Source: Flavobacteriaceae bacterium CP2B
GTDB lineage: Bacteria > Bacteroidota > Bacteroidia > Flavobacteriales > Flavobacteriaceae
Length of the DNA stretch: 51,468 nt
NCBI GenBank assembly: GCA_001683825.1
Contig: LXTR01000032.1
Coordinates: forward strand, 1-51,468
Reading direction: 5' to 3'
The position numbers were made by a program, and so were the translations under genes. The notes under the pieces are model-generated. The model had not been told where the DNA came from. It saw only the letters and a program-made list of their open reading frames with translations, and made no database searches. Below, in pieces: positions 1 to 9,159 of this stretch. Every line of letters starts with the position of its first letter. Within the stretch, counting starts at the first letter, position 1.

Positions 1-1449
1 CCGCCTCCCCCTGAAGAACCACCACCCATGATCATCCCTGCGGAACACCCGATCGAAGTGCGCCTGCTGGAGGGTTCAGCCAGGTTTTGGAATACGGAGA
101 ACGATTCAGAGTTCACGGTACGGGGGGCCAACTATTTCTGGATCGTCCCTCATGATGGGGGTTTCCAGGACCGTTTCTTCGCCCCCGGGAATTTTGACGC
201 CACCCGTATACAGGCTGATTTCAGCTTACTGGCCAGCAAGGGCTATAATACGGTCCGCATTTTTTTGGATACCTGTAACGATGGTCCGGATTGTATTGGA
301 AAGCCCGGAGGGGAGGGACTTAACCCTGCGTATATCGCCAATATCGTTCGTACTATTGAAATTGCGCGTGACACCGGCATTTACCTCATACTTACCTCCA
401 ATGACCTGCCCGACTCCGGAGGCTATTGGGAAATTTCCAATAGTGGGGCCAATGAGCAATTTGAAGGCTACCGCAACGCGCATTACCTTACCCCGCAGGG
501 CATCACTTCTGCCCGGAAGTATTGGGGCGACCTGCTCAAGGCGGTTTATGATGGCGGTGCGCCCCTGGAACATATTTTGGCCTGGTCTATTCTGAATGAA
601 CAATGGTATTTCAGGGACCAACCCCCCTTCAGCCTCACGTCGGGGTCTGTAACTACCGCCAACGGGAACAGCTACGACATGGGCAGTGATGCCTCCAAAA
701 AGTCGATGGCCGTAGAAGGTATGGTGTATTATATTGAAAAGGTCCGAGACGTAATAGATACGTATGACCCCTATGCGCTTGTAACCATGGGGTTCTTTGC
801 GCCCAACTATCCCAATCCCATTGGCCTGGGGGATTTCAGGTATGTGGAAACGGCAGACTTGCTGTACCAGGCCGATCTGGATTTCTTTGATTTCCATGCC
901 TATCCCGGAGAGGACCCGCTTTTCCCCCTGGCAGAAAATTACGGCATGCTGGGGTATGAGCAAAAGCCAATCATCTTGGGGGAGTTCGGGTGCTTCCTGG
1001 ATCGCTACCCAGACCTGGAAGATGCCGTTGCAGCCATGCAGGGCTACCAGGCCGAATCCTGTGGATACGGGTTCGACGGATGGCTGCATTGGGGGATGTA
1101 TATGGCCCCCACCGGGATTGGGGATGCTACCTGGGGGTTTATGGATGCCGATCAGGAAATGCTCGAGGGGCTGGCCCCTGTAAATTACCCGGATGCCTGC
1201 GATGAAAACTTGCTCCTACCCGAAAACCTGGCCCTTGGCAAACCGGCTACTGCTTCGGCATACCTCAACGGCGAAACCCCGGCAATGGCCGTGGATGGCA
1301 ATTACGATTCCCAATGGGGATCGGGTTCGGGGCCGGTGCAATGGTTGCAGGTAGACCTGGAGGCTTCCTTTGAGCTGACGGAGATCAACCTCTGGGTAGC
1401 CCAATTCCCGGATGGCCTCGAGTTCGTCAAAAATGGAGATCCCGTGTAG
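1..1449 (+). CDS. GH5-like (clan GH-A) exported glycosidase with F5/8 C module, 5' partial and 3' disrupted
   Basis: The reading frame is open from base 1, and the nine codons before the first Met (base 28) are Pro/Glu-rich, like the linker behind a lipoprotein signal, so the true start lies outside the window. Numbered from that Met, the TIM-barrel glycosidase part spans about residues 10-390. The clan GH-A acid/base is probably E191 in SILNEQW and the nucleophile E319 in IILGEFG. A discoidin (F5/8 type C) carbohydrate-binding module starts near residue 399 (LALGKPATAS) and reads well to WVAQFPDG, then stops after ten unrelated residues, about half the normal module length. The likely role is cutting a plant or algal beta-glucan or mannan at the cell surface; the substrate cannot be told. 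The last part lies antisense to the end of the neighbouring amidohydrolase, which is also broken there. Confidence 0.8.
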   Translation, partial: PPPPEEPPPMIIPAEHPIEVRLLEGSARFWNTENDSEFTVRGANYFWIVPHDGGFQDRFFAPGNFDATRIQADFSLLASKGYNTVRIFLDTCNDGPDCIGKPGGEGLNPAYIANIVRTIEIARDTGIYLILTSNDLPDSGGYWEISNSGANEQFEGYRNAHYLTPQGITSARKYWGDLLKAVYDGGAPLEHILAWSILNEQWYFRDQPPFSLTSGSVTTANGNSYDMGSDASKKSMAVEGMVYYIEKVRDVIDTYDPYALVTMGFFAPNYPNPIGLGDFRYVETADLLYQADLDFFDFHAYPGEDPLFPLAENYGMLGYEQKPIILGEFGCFLDRYPDLEDAVAAMQGYQAESCGYGFDGWLHWGMYMAPTGIGDATWGFMDADQEMLEGLAPVNYPDACDENLLLPENLALGKPATASAYLNGETPAMAVDGNYDSQWGSGSGPVQWLQVDLEASFELTEINLWVAQFPDGLEFVKNGDPV

Positions 1450-2598
1450 GGTGCCGGGGTTACCGGCATCTGTACCGCAGGCAATCCGGACACCAGAGCG
1501 GTAAGCGCTGTAAAGGTTCAGGGTCATGATACTGTCTGCGTAACGGATATACTGCTCCATACGTGGCAGGCGTTGGCGGAGCGTGTTGGTGTCTATGGAG
1601 CGGGCAAAACCCTGTGCCCCCTCCAGCAGCGAACGCGTATGTGCGTCCACGACCCCATTGGGATCCTTAATTTCAAAGCCCCCGTCGAGGACCGCCTTAT
1701 AGGTATTGTAATACCCCCTCAAGACGGCCAGGGTCGGGATATAAGTCACCCCCTGCTGCCTGGCCCGGGCCAGGAACTCCACGTCGACCTCCAAATCTTC
1801 AACGCTGTGCACCAGCACTTTGGCCCCAAGTTGCAACGCTTCTTTCGCCTGGTCCAGGGTGGTGGCATGCACGATGATTTTGTTTCCCTTCGCACGGGCC
1901 TCGTCGGCTACCGCCCTCAGGCTTTCCATAAATTCCGGATCTCCCAGGTCAATCTGCCAAATCTTGATCCCGGTAGCTCCCATGGCCGTGTTTTCAGCCA
2001 CCACCTGCCGCCCGAATTCGGGGGAGCTGAGTTCCAGCATTTGTTTCTGCGCTGGCGTATTGAAGGTCTCGAGTTGTGCCTGGGGTACCGGGGTCAACAA
2101 GGGCCCGGCAGCAGCCACATGGGGGGCCTGAAGGTCCTCTTCCGCAGTTTCCTGCAAGGCGATGCTCCAGGGGGGTCCCCCCACATCGTATACCGCTGTT
2201 ACGCCAGATCTCAGGTAGGCCTCATAATAAGGCCCGGGATAGTGCTGCAGTCGCGTTTGAAGCTCCAGGTAGTCTATGGAATCCCGGATGTCAAGGGCAT
2301 CGGGGCGACCATCGACAAAGCCCGTCTGGGCAAAATGTACATGGGCATCCACCAGGCCCGGGGTAATGAATTTACCCTTGAGGTCTATGGCTTCTGCCCC
2401 CACGGGGACCTCAAGGGAAGCATCACCAATGGCGGCGATCATCCCATCCCTGACAAGCAGGGTGGCGTTTTCCATCCGGTTGCCGTTGCCATCATAAACT
2501 GTGGCCCCCGTTAAAGCGGTATAATCACCTCCCTGTGTGACTTCTTCCCCGCATGCGGCAAGCAAGAGGAGAACGAAGAGGCAGATACTGTATTTCAT
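1216..2598 (-). CDS. Lipoprotein amidohydrolase (imidazolonepropionase/prolidase-like), C-terminus disrupted
   Basis: The N-terminus is a lipoprotein signal with lipobox LLLAAC (Cys16), so the protein sits on the periplasmic or outer face of a membrane. The metal-dependent amidohydrolase core shows HVH (H86, H88) after GKFITPGLVDA, the bridging Lys candidate K212 in GIKIWQ, H244, H264 and the metal Asp D377 in CGTDAGN. Relatives hydrolyse cyclic amides or Xaa-Pro dipeptides; the substrate here is unknown. The sequence looks natural up to DELEAIRE (about residue 397). The remaining 63 residues resemble no amidohydrolase end and are simply the antisense of the discoidin module of the convergent glycosidase, so the last 60-100 native residues, normally the end of the barrel and the beta-sandwich return, appear to be missing. 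Product stability is therefore doubtful. Confidence 0.8.
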   Translation of the reverse strand: MKYSICLFVLLLLAACGEEVTQGGDYTALTGATVYDGNGNRMENATLLVRDGMIAAIGDASLEVPVGAEAIDLKGKFITPGLVDAHVHFAQTGFVDGRPDALDIRDSIDYLELQTRLQHYPGPYYEAYLRSGVTAVYDVGGPPWSIALQETAEEDLQAPHVAAAGPLLTPVPQAQLETFNTPAQKQMLELSSPEFGRQVVAENTAMGATGIKIWQIDLGDPEFMESLRAVADEARAKGNKIIVHATTLDQAKEALQLGAKVLVHSVEDLEVDVEFLARARQQGVTYIPTLAVLRGYYNTYKAVLDGGFEIKDPNGVVDAHTRSLLEGAQGFARSIDTNTLRQRLPRMEQYIRYADSIMTLNLYSAYRSGVRIACGTDAGNPGTLHGISIFDELEAIRELGYPEVDLRQLKGSLQVYLQPLHRPRTRSPLGIVIAIHGHCRGFAVEVCRSSSRFAKGQVFG

Positions 2599-2656
2599 AG
2601 GACATGGGGTTATGGTTACACCTTTCGGCCCGGAGGGCCTGTTTCAGGTGTCGGGT

Positions 2657-2689
2657 TAAAGGTAGGGATTCCGGGTGGAGTTTGCCAAA
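2657..2689 (-). promoter_or_regulatory. Candidate Bacteroidota promoter for the amidohydrolase
   Basis: On the minus strand a TTTG (2689-2686) is followed after 21 bases by TACCTTTA (2664-2657), one mismatch from the Bacteroidota sigma consensus TTTG-N19-21-TAnnTTTG. It lies about 60 bases before the ATG at 2598. Motif match only. Confidence 0.45.
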
Positions 2690-2800
2690 TATCAATAAAG
2701 TGTGGCCCCTCCGGCTTTCGGGTGGGATGGCCGGTAAATCCAGAACCCCCGGGCGCGTCCCGGAAGTGTATAGCGGTGTTTGCGATTGATCCTTAAGCCA

Positions 2801-3244
2801 TTACAAACGGCCTTTCCAGGGTTTGAAGTAAAACCCCGCCAGTTTTCCTTCCGGGTTGAGCACAGAACGGATTTCGATCCCAGAGCCATTGTTCCCAAAT
2901 TGCCCGCGGAAGCGATAGATTTCGTAGGCTGTGCCTTTGTCGGGCACCAGGAGCTGTTCAAATACCAGGCCCTGATATTGCCCGAAAGCACTGCTTATCT
3001 GTTCATAGGCCATCTTCTGCACCGATTCGGAGAGGCCGTTTCGCATGGCCACATCGGCTTCCTGTTCCGAGAGCCGGTAATACCCTCCTCCCTGCTGGGC
3101 AGTAAGGATGCGGTCTGACAAACTGGTGACAAAGGCAAGGCGTTGCTGGTCGACCTGGGCATCGGGGATGCGCCGGTATTGTATAGCTTCCTGGGACAGC
3201 CCCAAAAGGGGGCATAGCACAAAAAGGAACAAGAGTTGTTTCAT
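2801..3244 (-). CDS. Exported DUF3887-like protein
   Basis: This is a 147-residue protein with a clear signal peptide (MKQLLFLFVLCPLLGLSQ), so it is probably periplasmic. The body (SISSAFGQYQG-like helix, then alternating strands ending IEIRSVLNPEGKLAGFYFKPW) looks like the small cystatin/NTF2-like fold of DUF3887, often found as a stand-alone domain or fused to serine hydrolases. No catalytic residues are evident. The first Met was chosen because it gives the complete signal peptide. It lies 43 bases downstream of the kelch gene on the same strand and may be co-transcribed with it. The family assignment is by eye. Confidence 0.6.
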   Translation of the reverse strand: MKQLLFLFVLCPLLGLSQEAIQYRRIPDAQVDQQRLAFVTSLSDRILTAQQGGGYYRLSEQEADVAMRNGLSESVQKMAYEQISSAFGQYQGLVFEQLLVPDKGTAYEIYRFRGQFGNNGSGIEIRSVLNPEGKLAGFYFKPWKGRL

Positions 3245-3287
3245 AGCGTTTTTTTTAAAGGGCCCTTTCCGGTGGTACCGGAATGCG

Positions 3288-4631
3288 TTAATTGCCTTTT
3301 AGGAGCACCTCCAGGGGCTGTAGTTTCCCCCGGTCCATCAGCTTGATAAATAACTTGCCTTCATCGGGCTGGTCGGAAGTCGGGGTATAATACAGCTTAA
3401 AAGATACGCTTTTTCCGGGAGCCACTACATAGGGAAGGGCATAGGGGAAATCGGCTTTGAACTTCGTGGTCGGGGCTGGGACCATATAGACAATCGGGAT
3501 CCCCTGGTTGCCCCCGGTGTTGGAAATTTCTATGGTGGCCTCCCGGGTGGTCCATGGGCGGGTCTTCCCAAAGTCATGAAGCGCGGCGGAGAGCTGGGGG
3601 ACCCCGGCTTCCAGAGGCGTACTGGCAACCGCGTTGACCCCGGGAAGTTCGTAGGATTCAAAAGAATCCAGCTCTGGCGAACCCCCGCGGTTACCACAGC
3701 CTGCGGCGATATACAGTATGCCCTCAGAAAGCAGGACCTGGGTCCCGTGCCTGCTCCGCTGTAAGGAAGGAAGGCTGCGCCAGGTTCCGCTTGAAACATC
3801 CAGGGCCTCCACCTCGGCATGGGCCGGGACCTGGCTGCCGCTTTCCCCTCCTATGACAATAACCTCTCCCCCAACGGTCACAGCTGTACAGCCGGCCCGT
3901 TGGGTAGGGATGTCCCCTGCCGGGGAGGGTAGTGTCTTCCATATGCCTTTGGTAAAATCAAAAATATCGGTCTCGGCGATGGTCGCTTCAAAGCCCTGGC
4001 CCATATAGCCCGATTTACGACCCCCGGTTACCACCAGCTGGTCGTTCACGACGGCTGCCTGCAAATGGTCCCTGGAGCGTGGCGCGTCTGGCAATTCCAT
4101 CCACGTATTGGTAGCCGGATCATAGGCATCCAGCCAGGGTACCCAGCCCGAGGTATGGCCATTGACAATGCCACACACCAGGTAGATCTTATCCTTGTAG
4201 GCTACAGCTCCCGCTGCCCCGCGCTGACGGTGTGCCGGGATTTCGGGACCCACGATCCAGGTATCACTCAGCGGGTTGTAAATCAAGATATGGGTAAGGG
4301 GGGTTTCTGAAGGCCAGCCGCCTACCAGTCCGCCCAGCACATAAATAAGCCCCTGATGGCTGACGGCCTGGAAATGGGAGGCCTCCAGAGGCATGGGCGC
4401 GCCTTCCGTCCAGCTTTTGGTGGCAGGATCAAAAATCCCCACAGGTTTGATCCCCCTGCCACCAAGCAGGTAAAATTTGTCGCCCACCTTTACAAAGGCG
4501 TTTTCATGCCGGGGATTTGGTTTATTGGAAGCATTCACGGCCTGCCAGCTACCCTGAGCCTGTACTAGGGAAAGGGAAAACAGGAGGCAGAGTGACCATA
4601 GCCCGGCCCTGGTAAAAAGAGTATGTTTCAT
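3288..4631 (-). CDS. Exported kelch-repeat protein
   Basis: A signal peptide ending near LSLVQAQG is followed by kelch-type repeats (paired Gly motifs such as YLLGG, YVLGG, LVVTGG and VIVIGG, each with spaced Tyr and Trp) over about residues 30-320, expected to make a beta-propeller. The C-terminal ~100 residues form an immunoglobulin-like domain (SNTGGNQG, then a VVAPGKSVSFKLYYTP segment) of the ASH/choice-of-anchor type. Propellers of this kind can be sialate-processing enzymes (NanM), galactose-oxidase relatives or binding proteins; nothing seen here decides which. Its neighbours are an exported oxidoreductase upstream and a small exported protein downstream, all on the same strand. Confidence 0.75.
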   Translation of the reverse strand: MKHTLFTRAGLWSLCLLFSLSLVQAQGSWQAVNASNKPNPRHENAFVKVGDKFYLLGGRGIKPVGIFDPATKSWTEGAPMPLEASHFQAVSHQGLIYVLGGLVGGWPSETPLTHILIYNPLSDTWIVGPEIPAHRQRGAAGAVAYKDKIYLVCGIVNGHTSGWVPWLDAYDPATNTWMELPDAPRSRDHLQAAVVNDQLVVTGGRKSGYMGQGFEATIAETDIFDFTKGIWKTLPSPAGDIPTQRAGCTAVTVGGEVIVIGGESGSQVPAHAEVEALDVSSGTWRSLPSLQRSRHGTQVLLSEGILYIAAGCGNRGGSPELDSFESYELPGVNAVASTPLEAGVPQLSAALHDFGKTRPWTTREATIEISNTGGNQGIPIVYMVPAPTTKFKADFPYALPYVVAPGKSVSFKLYYTPTSDQPDEGKLFIKLMDRGKLQPLEVLLKGN

Positions 4632-4691
4632 GCTTGGATTGCTTTGGCTTCTAAGGTACTAAAAAATGGGGCTTTGGGATTGGGAATTTCG

Positions 4692-5984
4692 TTATCGCAC
4701 CAGCCTCCATTCCTTCCTTGGCTTGCGAGATAGCAATTTGTTGGCTTCTGAATCCCCTATAAATTTTTCCTTCCCCGCATGCCACTGCAGTTTGCGGCCC
4801 AGGCGCCAGGAGATGAGCCCCAGGTGCATGGGGAGGGTCATTTCCCGGGCATAGGCCAGGTTGGATTCCGGCTGGCTGCGTTTTTTTACGGCATTCACAA
4901 AATCCTGCTGGTGTCCTGGCGAGCGGGGGATGCTTTGTCCCACCTCCGGGATATCTGCCATGGTTTCCCCGTTGATAGTGATCTCGCGGGTTTCGTAATC
5001 GCAAATCAGCGTGCCCTTATCCCCTTCAAAATAGGCACCGATGTTGCGTTTGGCAGCACCGGGGACCTTGGGTGGTTTGGTGGTCCAATGGAGTTTCAGG
5101 TTTTCGAATTCATAGTCGATGTCGATCCATCCCGGTGTATTTGCGAAGCCTTCGGCTACAGAGCCCCGTGCATCTATACTTTTAAGGCCCCTGGGGTGCA
5201 CGGCCCACCAGGCGATGTCGGCAATATGGCACCAGAAGTCGGCAAAAACGCCCCCGGAATAATCCAGGAAGTAGCGGTAGGTAAAATGGGTGCGTTCCGG
5301 GATGTATTCCACGTAAGGGGCGGGTCCCAGCCAGAGGTCATAGTTGAACCGGGAGGGGGGAGTTTGTACCCCGGAACTTTTCAGCAGCGGTGGTGCACTG
5401 TCTTTCCAGAGGCGTATGGTATGGACCTTGCCTATGGCCCCTGCCTGGATGAGTTCGGCCACCCTGTGGTAATTGTCGGTGGCGTGGATCTGCGTACCCA
5501 ACTGGAAGACCCGCCGGTTTTTTTCCATTTCGCGCAGCATCATCCGGCCCTCCTTTACATCAAAGGAAAGGGGTTTTTCACCGTAGACATCCTTGCCGGC
5601 CTGGAAGGCCAGGGCCGCTATCTGGGCATGCCAGTGGTCGGGTGTGGCGCAGGTAATGGCATCAATATCCTGGCGGTCCAGGATACGGCGGAAATCTTCG
5701 TACCCGGCCACCTTTTTTCCCGGCTGCAACTCCTGTTCCATCCGATTTACGCTGGTACCCAGATGCCCGGCATCCACATCGCACAGGGCTACGACCTCCA
5801 CCTCGGGCAGGGCGGCAAACCACTGCATATGGTTGTTGCCCATCCCGTTTACCCCTATATGGGCCACCCGCAGCCGGTCACTGGGCGCCACCTTCCCGTA
5901 GAAGGAGGGCAAAAGGGTTAGGCCAAGAGTCCCCAGGCCGCTTTTCTTGATAAAATCGCGTCGTTGGTTGTGAGTGCTTTTCAT
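4692..5984 (-). CDS. Tat-exported Gfo/Idh/MocA family oxidoreductase
   Basis: The protein has 430 residues. The N-terminus carries a twin-arginine signal (QRRDFIKKSG) followed by a hydrophobic stretch, so export in folded form with bound cofactor is expected. The Rossmann fold starts at VAHIGVNGMGNNH (about 40-52), acidic residues D69 and D71 sit after the second strand, and the catalytic EKP triplet is at 136-138. The C-terminal alpha/beta domain includes the HIADIAWW segment typical of the family. These enzymes oxidise or reduce sugars and related polyols with NAD(P); Tat-exported members in Bacteroidota often belong to carbohydrate catabolic loci and some act as glycosidases by a redox mechanism. 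The substrate is unknown. Confidence 0.88.
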   Translation of the reverse strand: MKSTHNQRRDFIKKSGLGTLGLTLLPSFYGKVAPSDRLRVAHIGVNGMGNNHMQWFAALPEVEVVALCDVDAGHLGTSVNRMEQELQPGKKVAGYEDFRRILDRQDIDAITCATPDHWHAQIAALAFQAGKDVYGEKPLSFDVKEGRMMLREMEKNRRVFQLGTQIHATDNYHRVAELIQAGAIGKVHTIRLWKDSAPPLLKSSGVQTPPSRFNYDLWLGPAPYVEYIPERTHFTYRYFLDYSGGVFADFWCHIADIAWWAVHPRGLKSIDARGSVAEGFANTPGWIDIDYEFENLKLHWTTKPPKVPGAAKRNIGAYFEGDKGTLICDYETREITINGETMADIPEVGQSIPRSPGHQQDFVNAVKKRSQPESNLAYAREMTLPMHLGLISWRLGRKLQWHAGKEKFIGDSEANKLLSRKPRKEWRLVR

Positions 5985-6167
5985 GGTGGTATATTTACTG
6001 GTGACCTAAGCTACGGAATTTTGCCACAAGGTTCAAAATTGGCAGGCCATAGCAAAAAAGGAGGACCGGACAAGGCATCCCTGCCTCCTGTTTCCCAACG
6101 TTCATGAAGAACCGGATCAGACCCTTACTACAACTCGCAACAGGACCTGGGAGGACCTCGGTGGGGG

Positions 6168-7013
6168 CTACTTCCGCTTTTTCCACCATTTACGGATCAA
6201 CATAATGGTCAGCACCGCCAGGGCAAGGAGTATATAGAGCGGCCAGATGGTGACCAGGCCGAGCACAAAGAGTTGCATGCCCTGCCATCCATTACTAAGG
6301 GCGCTCAGGATTCGGTTGCCAAAGCCGGGGCGCTGACCGTCTTGGTAGGTATATGGGAGTACTTCGTAAAATGAGAGTTGCAGGGTGCTCATGCTTACCT
6401 GTTGGCTAAGGTAGTTGAACTGCCCCTGCAGGTTTTCCACCTCGGTACGCACCTCATTGAGCTGTCGTTCGATCTCGAGCATGTCTTTCAATTCTGTGGC
6501 TTTACCCAGGAGGTCCAGGTACCTTTGTTCCAGCGCCTGCTTGTTCTTGATCCGGGTCTGCAGGTCGTAATAGCGTTCGGTCACATCCTGCACGTTGGTG
6601 TATTTGTGTTCTACCCGTCCCGCCAAGTTGGAGAGCCCGTCATACAGGCTGTCGTATTTCACCGAAGGCACCCGGATGGTCAGCTCGTAATTGATACGCT
6701 GGTCTGATTTTGTCTGGTTCTCGTTCTCCACATAGGCATCGTAGTCCGGAAGCAAGGCCAGGACCTTCTGGTAGTCTTCATCGATATCGTCTGACTTAAA
6801 GGAGATACCCCCGGACTTGATATTTTTCTTGGTGATGGGCCCTGCCTCATCCACCGCCTGCATGGTTTGCGGCCGTGGGGCAGATTTCAGGGCAGGGGAA
6901 ATTTCGGCAAACTCCTCATAGGTGGCCATGTCGGCTTCGGGGCTTTCCGGGTTGGTGGGTCCGCCGCACATGAGGAATAGTGACAGCGGGGCAACAAACA
7001 GCAGTGTTTTCAT
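6168..7013 (-). CDS. DUF4349 lipoprotein with C-terminal membrane anchor
   Basis: An in-frame ATG exists further upstream (7238), but it would overlap the end of the next gene and prepend 75 unrelated residues. The ATG at 7013 gives 281 residues with a lipoprotein signal (LFLMCGG), so that start was chosen. The middle shows the DUF4349 pattern: strands with Arg-rich VPSVKYDSL, then a long helical hairpin with RYYDLQTRIKNKQ and ERQLNEVRTEVENLQG, then a return strand. The C-terminus has one membrane segment (WPLYILLALAVLTIMLI) with basic residues behind it. Function is unknown; the family resembles periplasmic hairpin proteins of efflux or envelope systems. Confidence 0.8.
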   Translation of the reverse strand: MKTLLFVAPLSLFLMCGGPTNPESPEADMATYEEFAEISPALKSAPRPQTMQAVDEAGPITKKNIKSGGISFKSDDIDEDYQKVLALLPDYDAYVENENQTKSDQRINYELTIRVPSVKYDSLYDGLSNLAGRVEHKYTNVQDVTERYYDLQTRIKNKQALEQRYLDLLGKATELKDMLEIERQLNEVRTEVENLQGQFNYLSQQVSMSTLQLSFYEVLPYTYQDGQRPGFGNRILSALSNGWQGMQLFVLGLVTIWPLYILLALAVLTIMLIRKWWKKRK

Positions 7014-7152
7014 TGGATTGATGATTAGGTTGTTCAGGGATTTACTTACCAAAAGTATGCCATATTTAGTACCCTGTGATGTGCTATAACAGGAATTTAA
7101 GAATGTCGGACTCAAAATTATCCCGGATATGACGCTTCCGGGGAACACGCAA

Positions 7153-9108
7153 TCAAACAGGCATCCTAAAGCCAAATACCTGCAACCCACCCTGCTTAAA
7201 ATCCAGGTCGGCAGACCTTTTAAAGCCAAGCTTTTCATACATCTTCCAGGCTGTTTGCATGGCTTCGGTGGTATGGATTATCAACTGTGTCCGTTGGCTT
7301 TTCCTGGCTTTTTCAATACATTCCAGGCTAAGTTGTTTTCCTATGCCCTTCCCCCTGAAAGCCGGGTCTACCGCCAGGAGGCGAAAACCGCAGGCGTTTT
7401 TTTCAAACGTAGCGGTTCCCCCCGCCCCATAATAGTGCATATCCCCAAAATAGACCACTGCCCCGCCAACCGAGCCATCCGGGGCAATTGCTGCCAGCAG
7501 TTCGGTTTCCGGTCTTTGGGTCAGGTTCCCGACATCGGCCAGGAGGCGGTAATACTCAGGCTGTTCATCAGGTTTAGGGAAACCCTCCAGGCCACTGTAC
7601 ACCTGTACCATCAATTGTCCGATAGCCTGATATTCCCGTGGCGTGGCATTCCGAATAGTAACCCCTTGCTGTTGTATAAGGGTTTCCCGTAGATCCGAGA
7701 TGGCTGTGAGCAATTCTTTGACGGTTTCCAAAGTGGTGGCGGGACTCATAAATACCAACCTCAGATATCGCTTGTCACCAAAGGACGTGGTAGTGATATA
7801 AAAATTCCCTTCTGCCGTTAGTCGGTTGCGGATACGTAGTTGCAGGCGGTCATTGCCTTCCACCCGGAAGCAGAGGATATTGCTCTCGGGCCTGACAGGG
7901 CACTCAAAACCTTCCTGACTTTGAATATAGGCGTATGCATCGAGGGCCAGCTGGCATTGGGCATCAATGAAGCCCGCTACCCCGGTCTCACCCAGAGCGG
8001 CCAGAACAAAGAACAAGGTATTGCCCATGGCTGGCTTGGTAGTCTCTATGGTCCGGTGGATAAAATCCACCCCGGGTTGCTCCTTTTCATGAAACAGGTA
8101 ACTGGCTTCCTGGTTGGTCTTGATCCCCAGGTCCAGATGGCTGTGGTTTCTCACCAGTAAGGCGGCGCAAAGGGAAGGGGTCTGCAATAGCTTGTGGGCA
8201 TCCCAGATCAGGGAATCGGCCTTTTCCACACCTTTCATCCGTACTTTGTGTTTTTCCGAAAGCAGGGCACCGGCGCCATGTGCCCCATCTATGTGGTACC
8301 ACAGGCGGTATGCCTGGCTATAATCGCCAATTTCGTCGAGGGGGTCGTATATGCCAACGGCGGTGGAACACGCATTGGCTACCAGGGCTATGGGCAGTTT
8401 GCCCTCGTCCAGTATCCTTTGGTGTACCCCGGGGATTTTGTCAGGGATGATCGCCCCCCTTTCATCCGTAGGGATACGGTAAACAGCCCTGGCACCCATC
8501 CCGATTATGCCGGCGGCCTTGGCCAGGGAATAGTGGCTTTCCGAGGGTACCATCAGGGCAAGGTTGCCGGGGTTCCCTGCCTCCCAGACATCGGGCAAGG
8601 CGTGGCTCCTTGCCAGCAAGAGCGCCGTGAGGTTTGCCAGGCTCCCCCCGTCAAGGAGCACTCCACCGCCAAAGTCCTGGTCGGGGCCGATATGGGCGGA
8701 GGGAAGGGGTACTTTTTTCCATCCAACCTTTTCAAGCATCCAATTGACAAGAACAAACTCGATACTTACAGATACCGGGCTCATTTCGTAAATGGACGAG
8801 ACATTGTTGGCGAAGCCGTTGATAAGGCTCCCCAGCGCCGCCGAATAATGCGGGGCGGCCACTTGGTGGCCCATGTAATGGGGGTGGTGGAGTCGGGTGC
8901 TATACGTGAAAAATTCCCGGAGGAAACCTTCCAGGACATTTCCCGTTAACCCCCCCTCCCGGATGTGTTTTTCAAGGTCTAAGCCGGAAACCACCTCGCC
9001 CAGGGGCGCCTGGTTTATAACCGGCTTTTTCCTGCCAAGCGACTCGCTGTAGAAGCCCGAAAGGGCATTGGCTACAATCGTCAGATCTCTATTGAATGAC
9101 ATAGGCAA
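7153..9108 (-). CDS. PLP-dependent group II decarboxylase fused to GNAT N-acetyltransferase
   Basis: The protein has 651 residues in two domains. Residues 1-465 are a group II PLP decarboxylase of the diaminobutyrate/glutamate/aromatic amino acid type: H192 in SESHYSLAK stacks on PLP, HIDGAHG (272-278) holds the Asp that contacts the pyridine nitrogen, and K306 in WDAHKLLQTPS is the Schiff-base lysine. Residues about 472-651 are a GNAT domain with acetyl-CoA loop LAVDPAFRGKGIGKQL (about 569-584) and the C-terminal YEKLGF strand. Known decarboxylases remove CO2 from amino acids and GNAT enzymes acetylate amines, so one polypeptide could decarboxylate an amino acid and acetylate the resulting amine. 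The substrate is not identifiable. The Met two codons downstream is an alternative start. Confidence 0.85.
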   Translation of the reverse strand: MPMSFNRDLTIVANALSGFYSESLGRKKPVINQAPLGEVVSGLDLEKHIREGGLTGNVLEGFLREFFTYSTRLHHPHYMGHQVAAPHYSAALGSLINGFANNVSSIYEMSPVSVSIEFVLVNWMLEKVGWKKVPLPSAHIGPDQDFGGGVLLDGGSLANLTALLLARSHALPDVWEAGNPGNLALMVPSESHYSLAKAAGIIGMGARAVYRIPTDERGAIIPDKIPGVHQRILDEGKLPIALVANACSTAVGIYDPLDEIGDYSQAYRLWYHIDGAHGAGALLSEKHKVRMKGVEKADSLIWDAHKLLQTPSLCAALLVRNHSHLDLGIKTNQEASYLFHEKEQPGVDFIHRTIETTKPAMGNTLFFVLAALGETGVAGFIDAQCQLALDAYAYIQSQEGFECPVRPESNILCFRVEGNDRLQLRIRNRLTAEGNFYITTTSFGDKRYLRLVFMSPATTLETVKELLTAISDLRETLIQQQGVTIRNATPREYQAIGQLMVQVYSGLEGFPKPDEQPEYYRLLADVGNLTQRPETELLAAIAPDGSVGGAVVYFGDMHYYGAGGTATFEKNACGFRLLAVDPAFRGKGIGKQLSLECIEKARKSQRTQLIIHTTEAMQTAWKMYEKLGFKRSADLDFKQGGLQVFGFRMPV

Positions 9109-9159
9109 CTATTCAATATACTTATAGCCTTGCGGGCTTGTCAATATCCCTGAAGCGGA

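Noticed and set aside
226-1089. Long minus-strand frame opposite the glycosidase gene
   Set aside because: Antisense shadow of a gene with clear catalytic motifs on the plus strand; no domain or signal of its own. The same holds for other long antisense frames, such as those over glmS, atpD, the TonB receptor and glyS.
1417-1422. CTCGAG at the gene-fusion junction as a sign of a cloning join
   Set aside because: A six-base palindrome is expected often by chance at this size; no vector or linker sequence flanks it.
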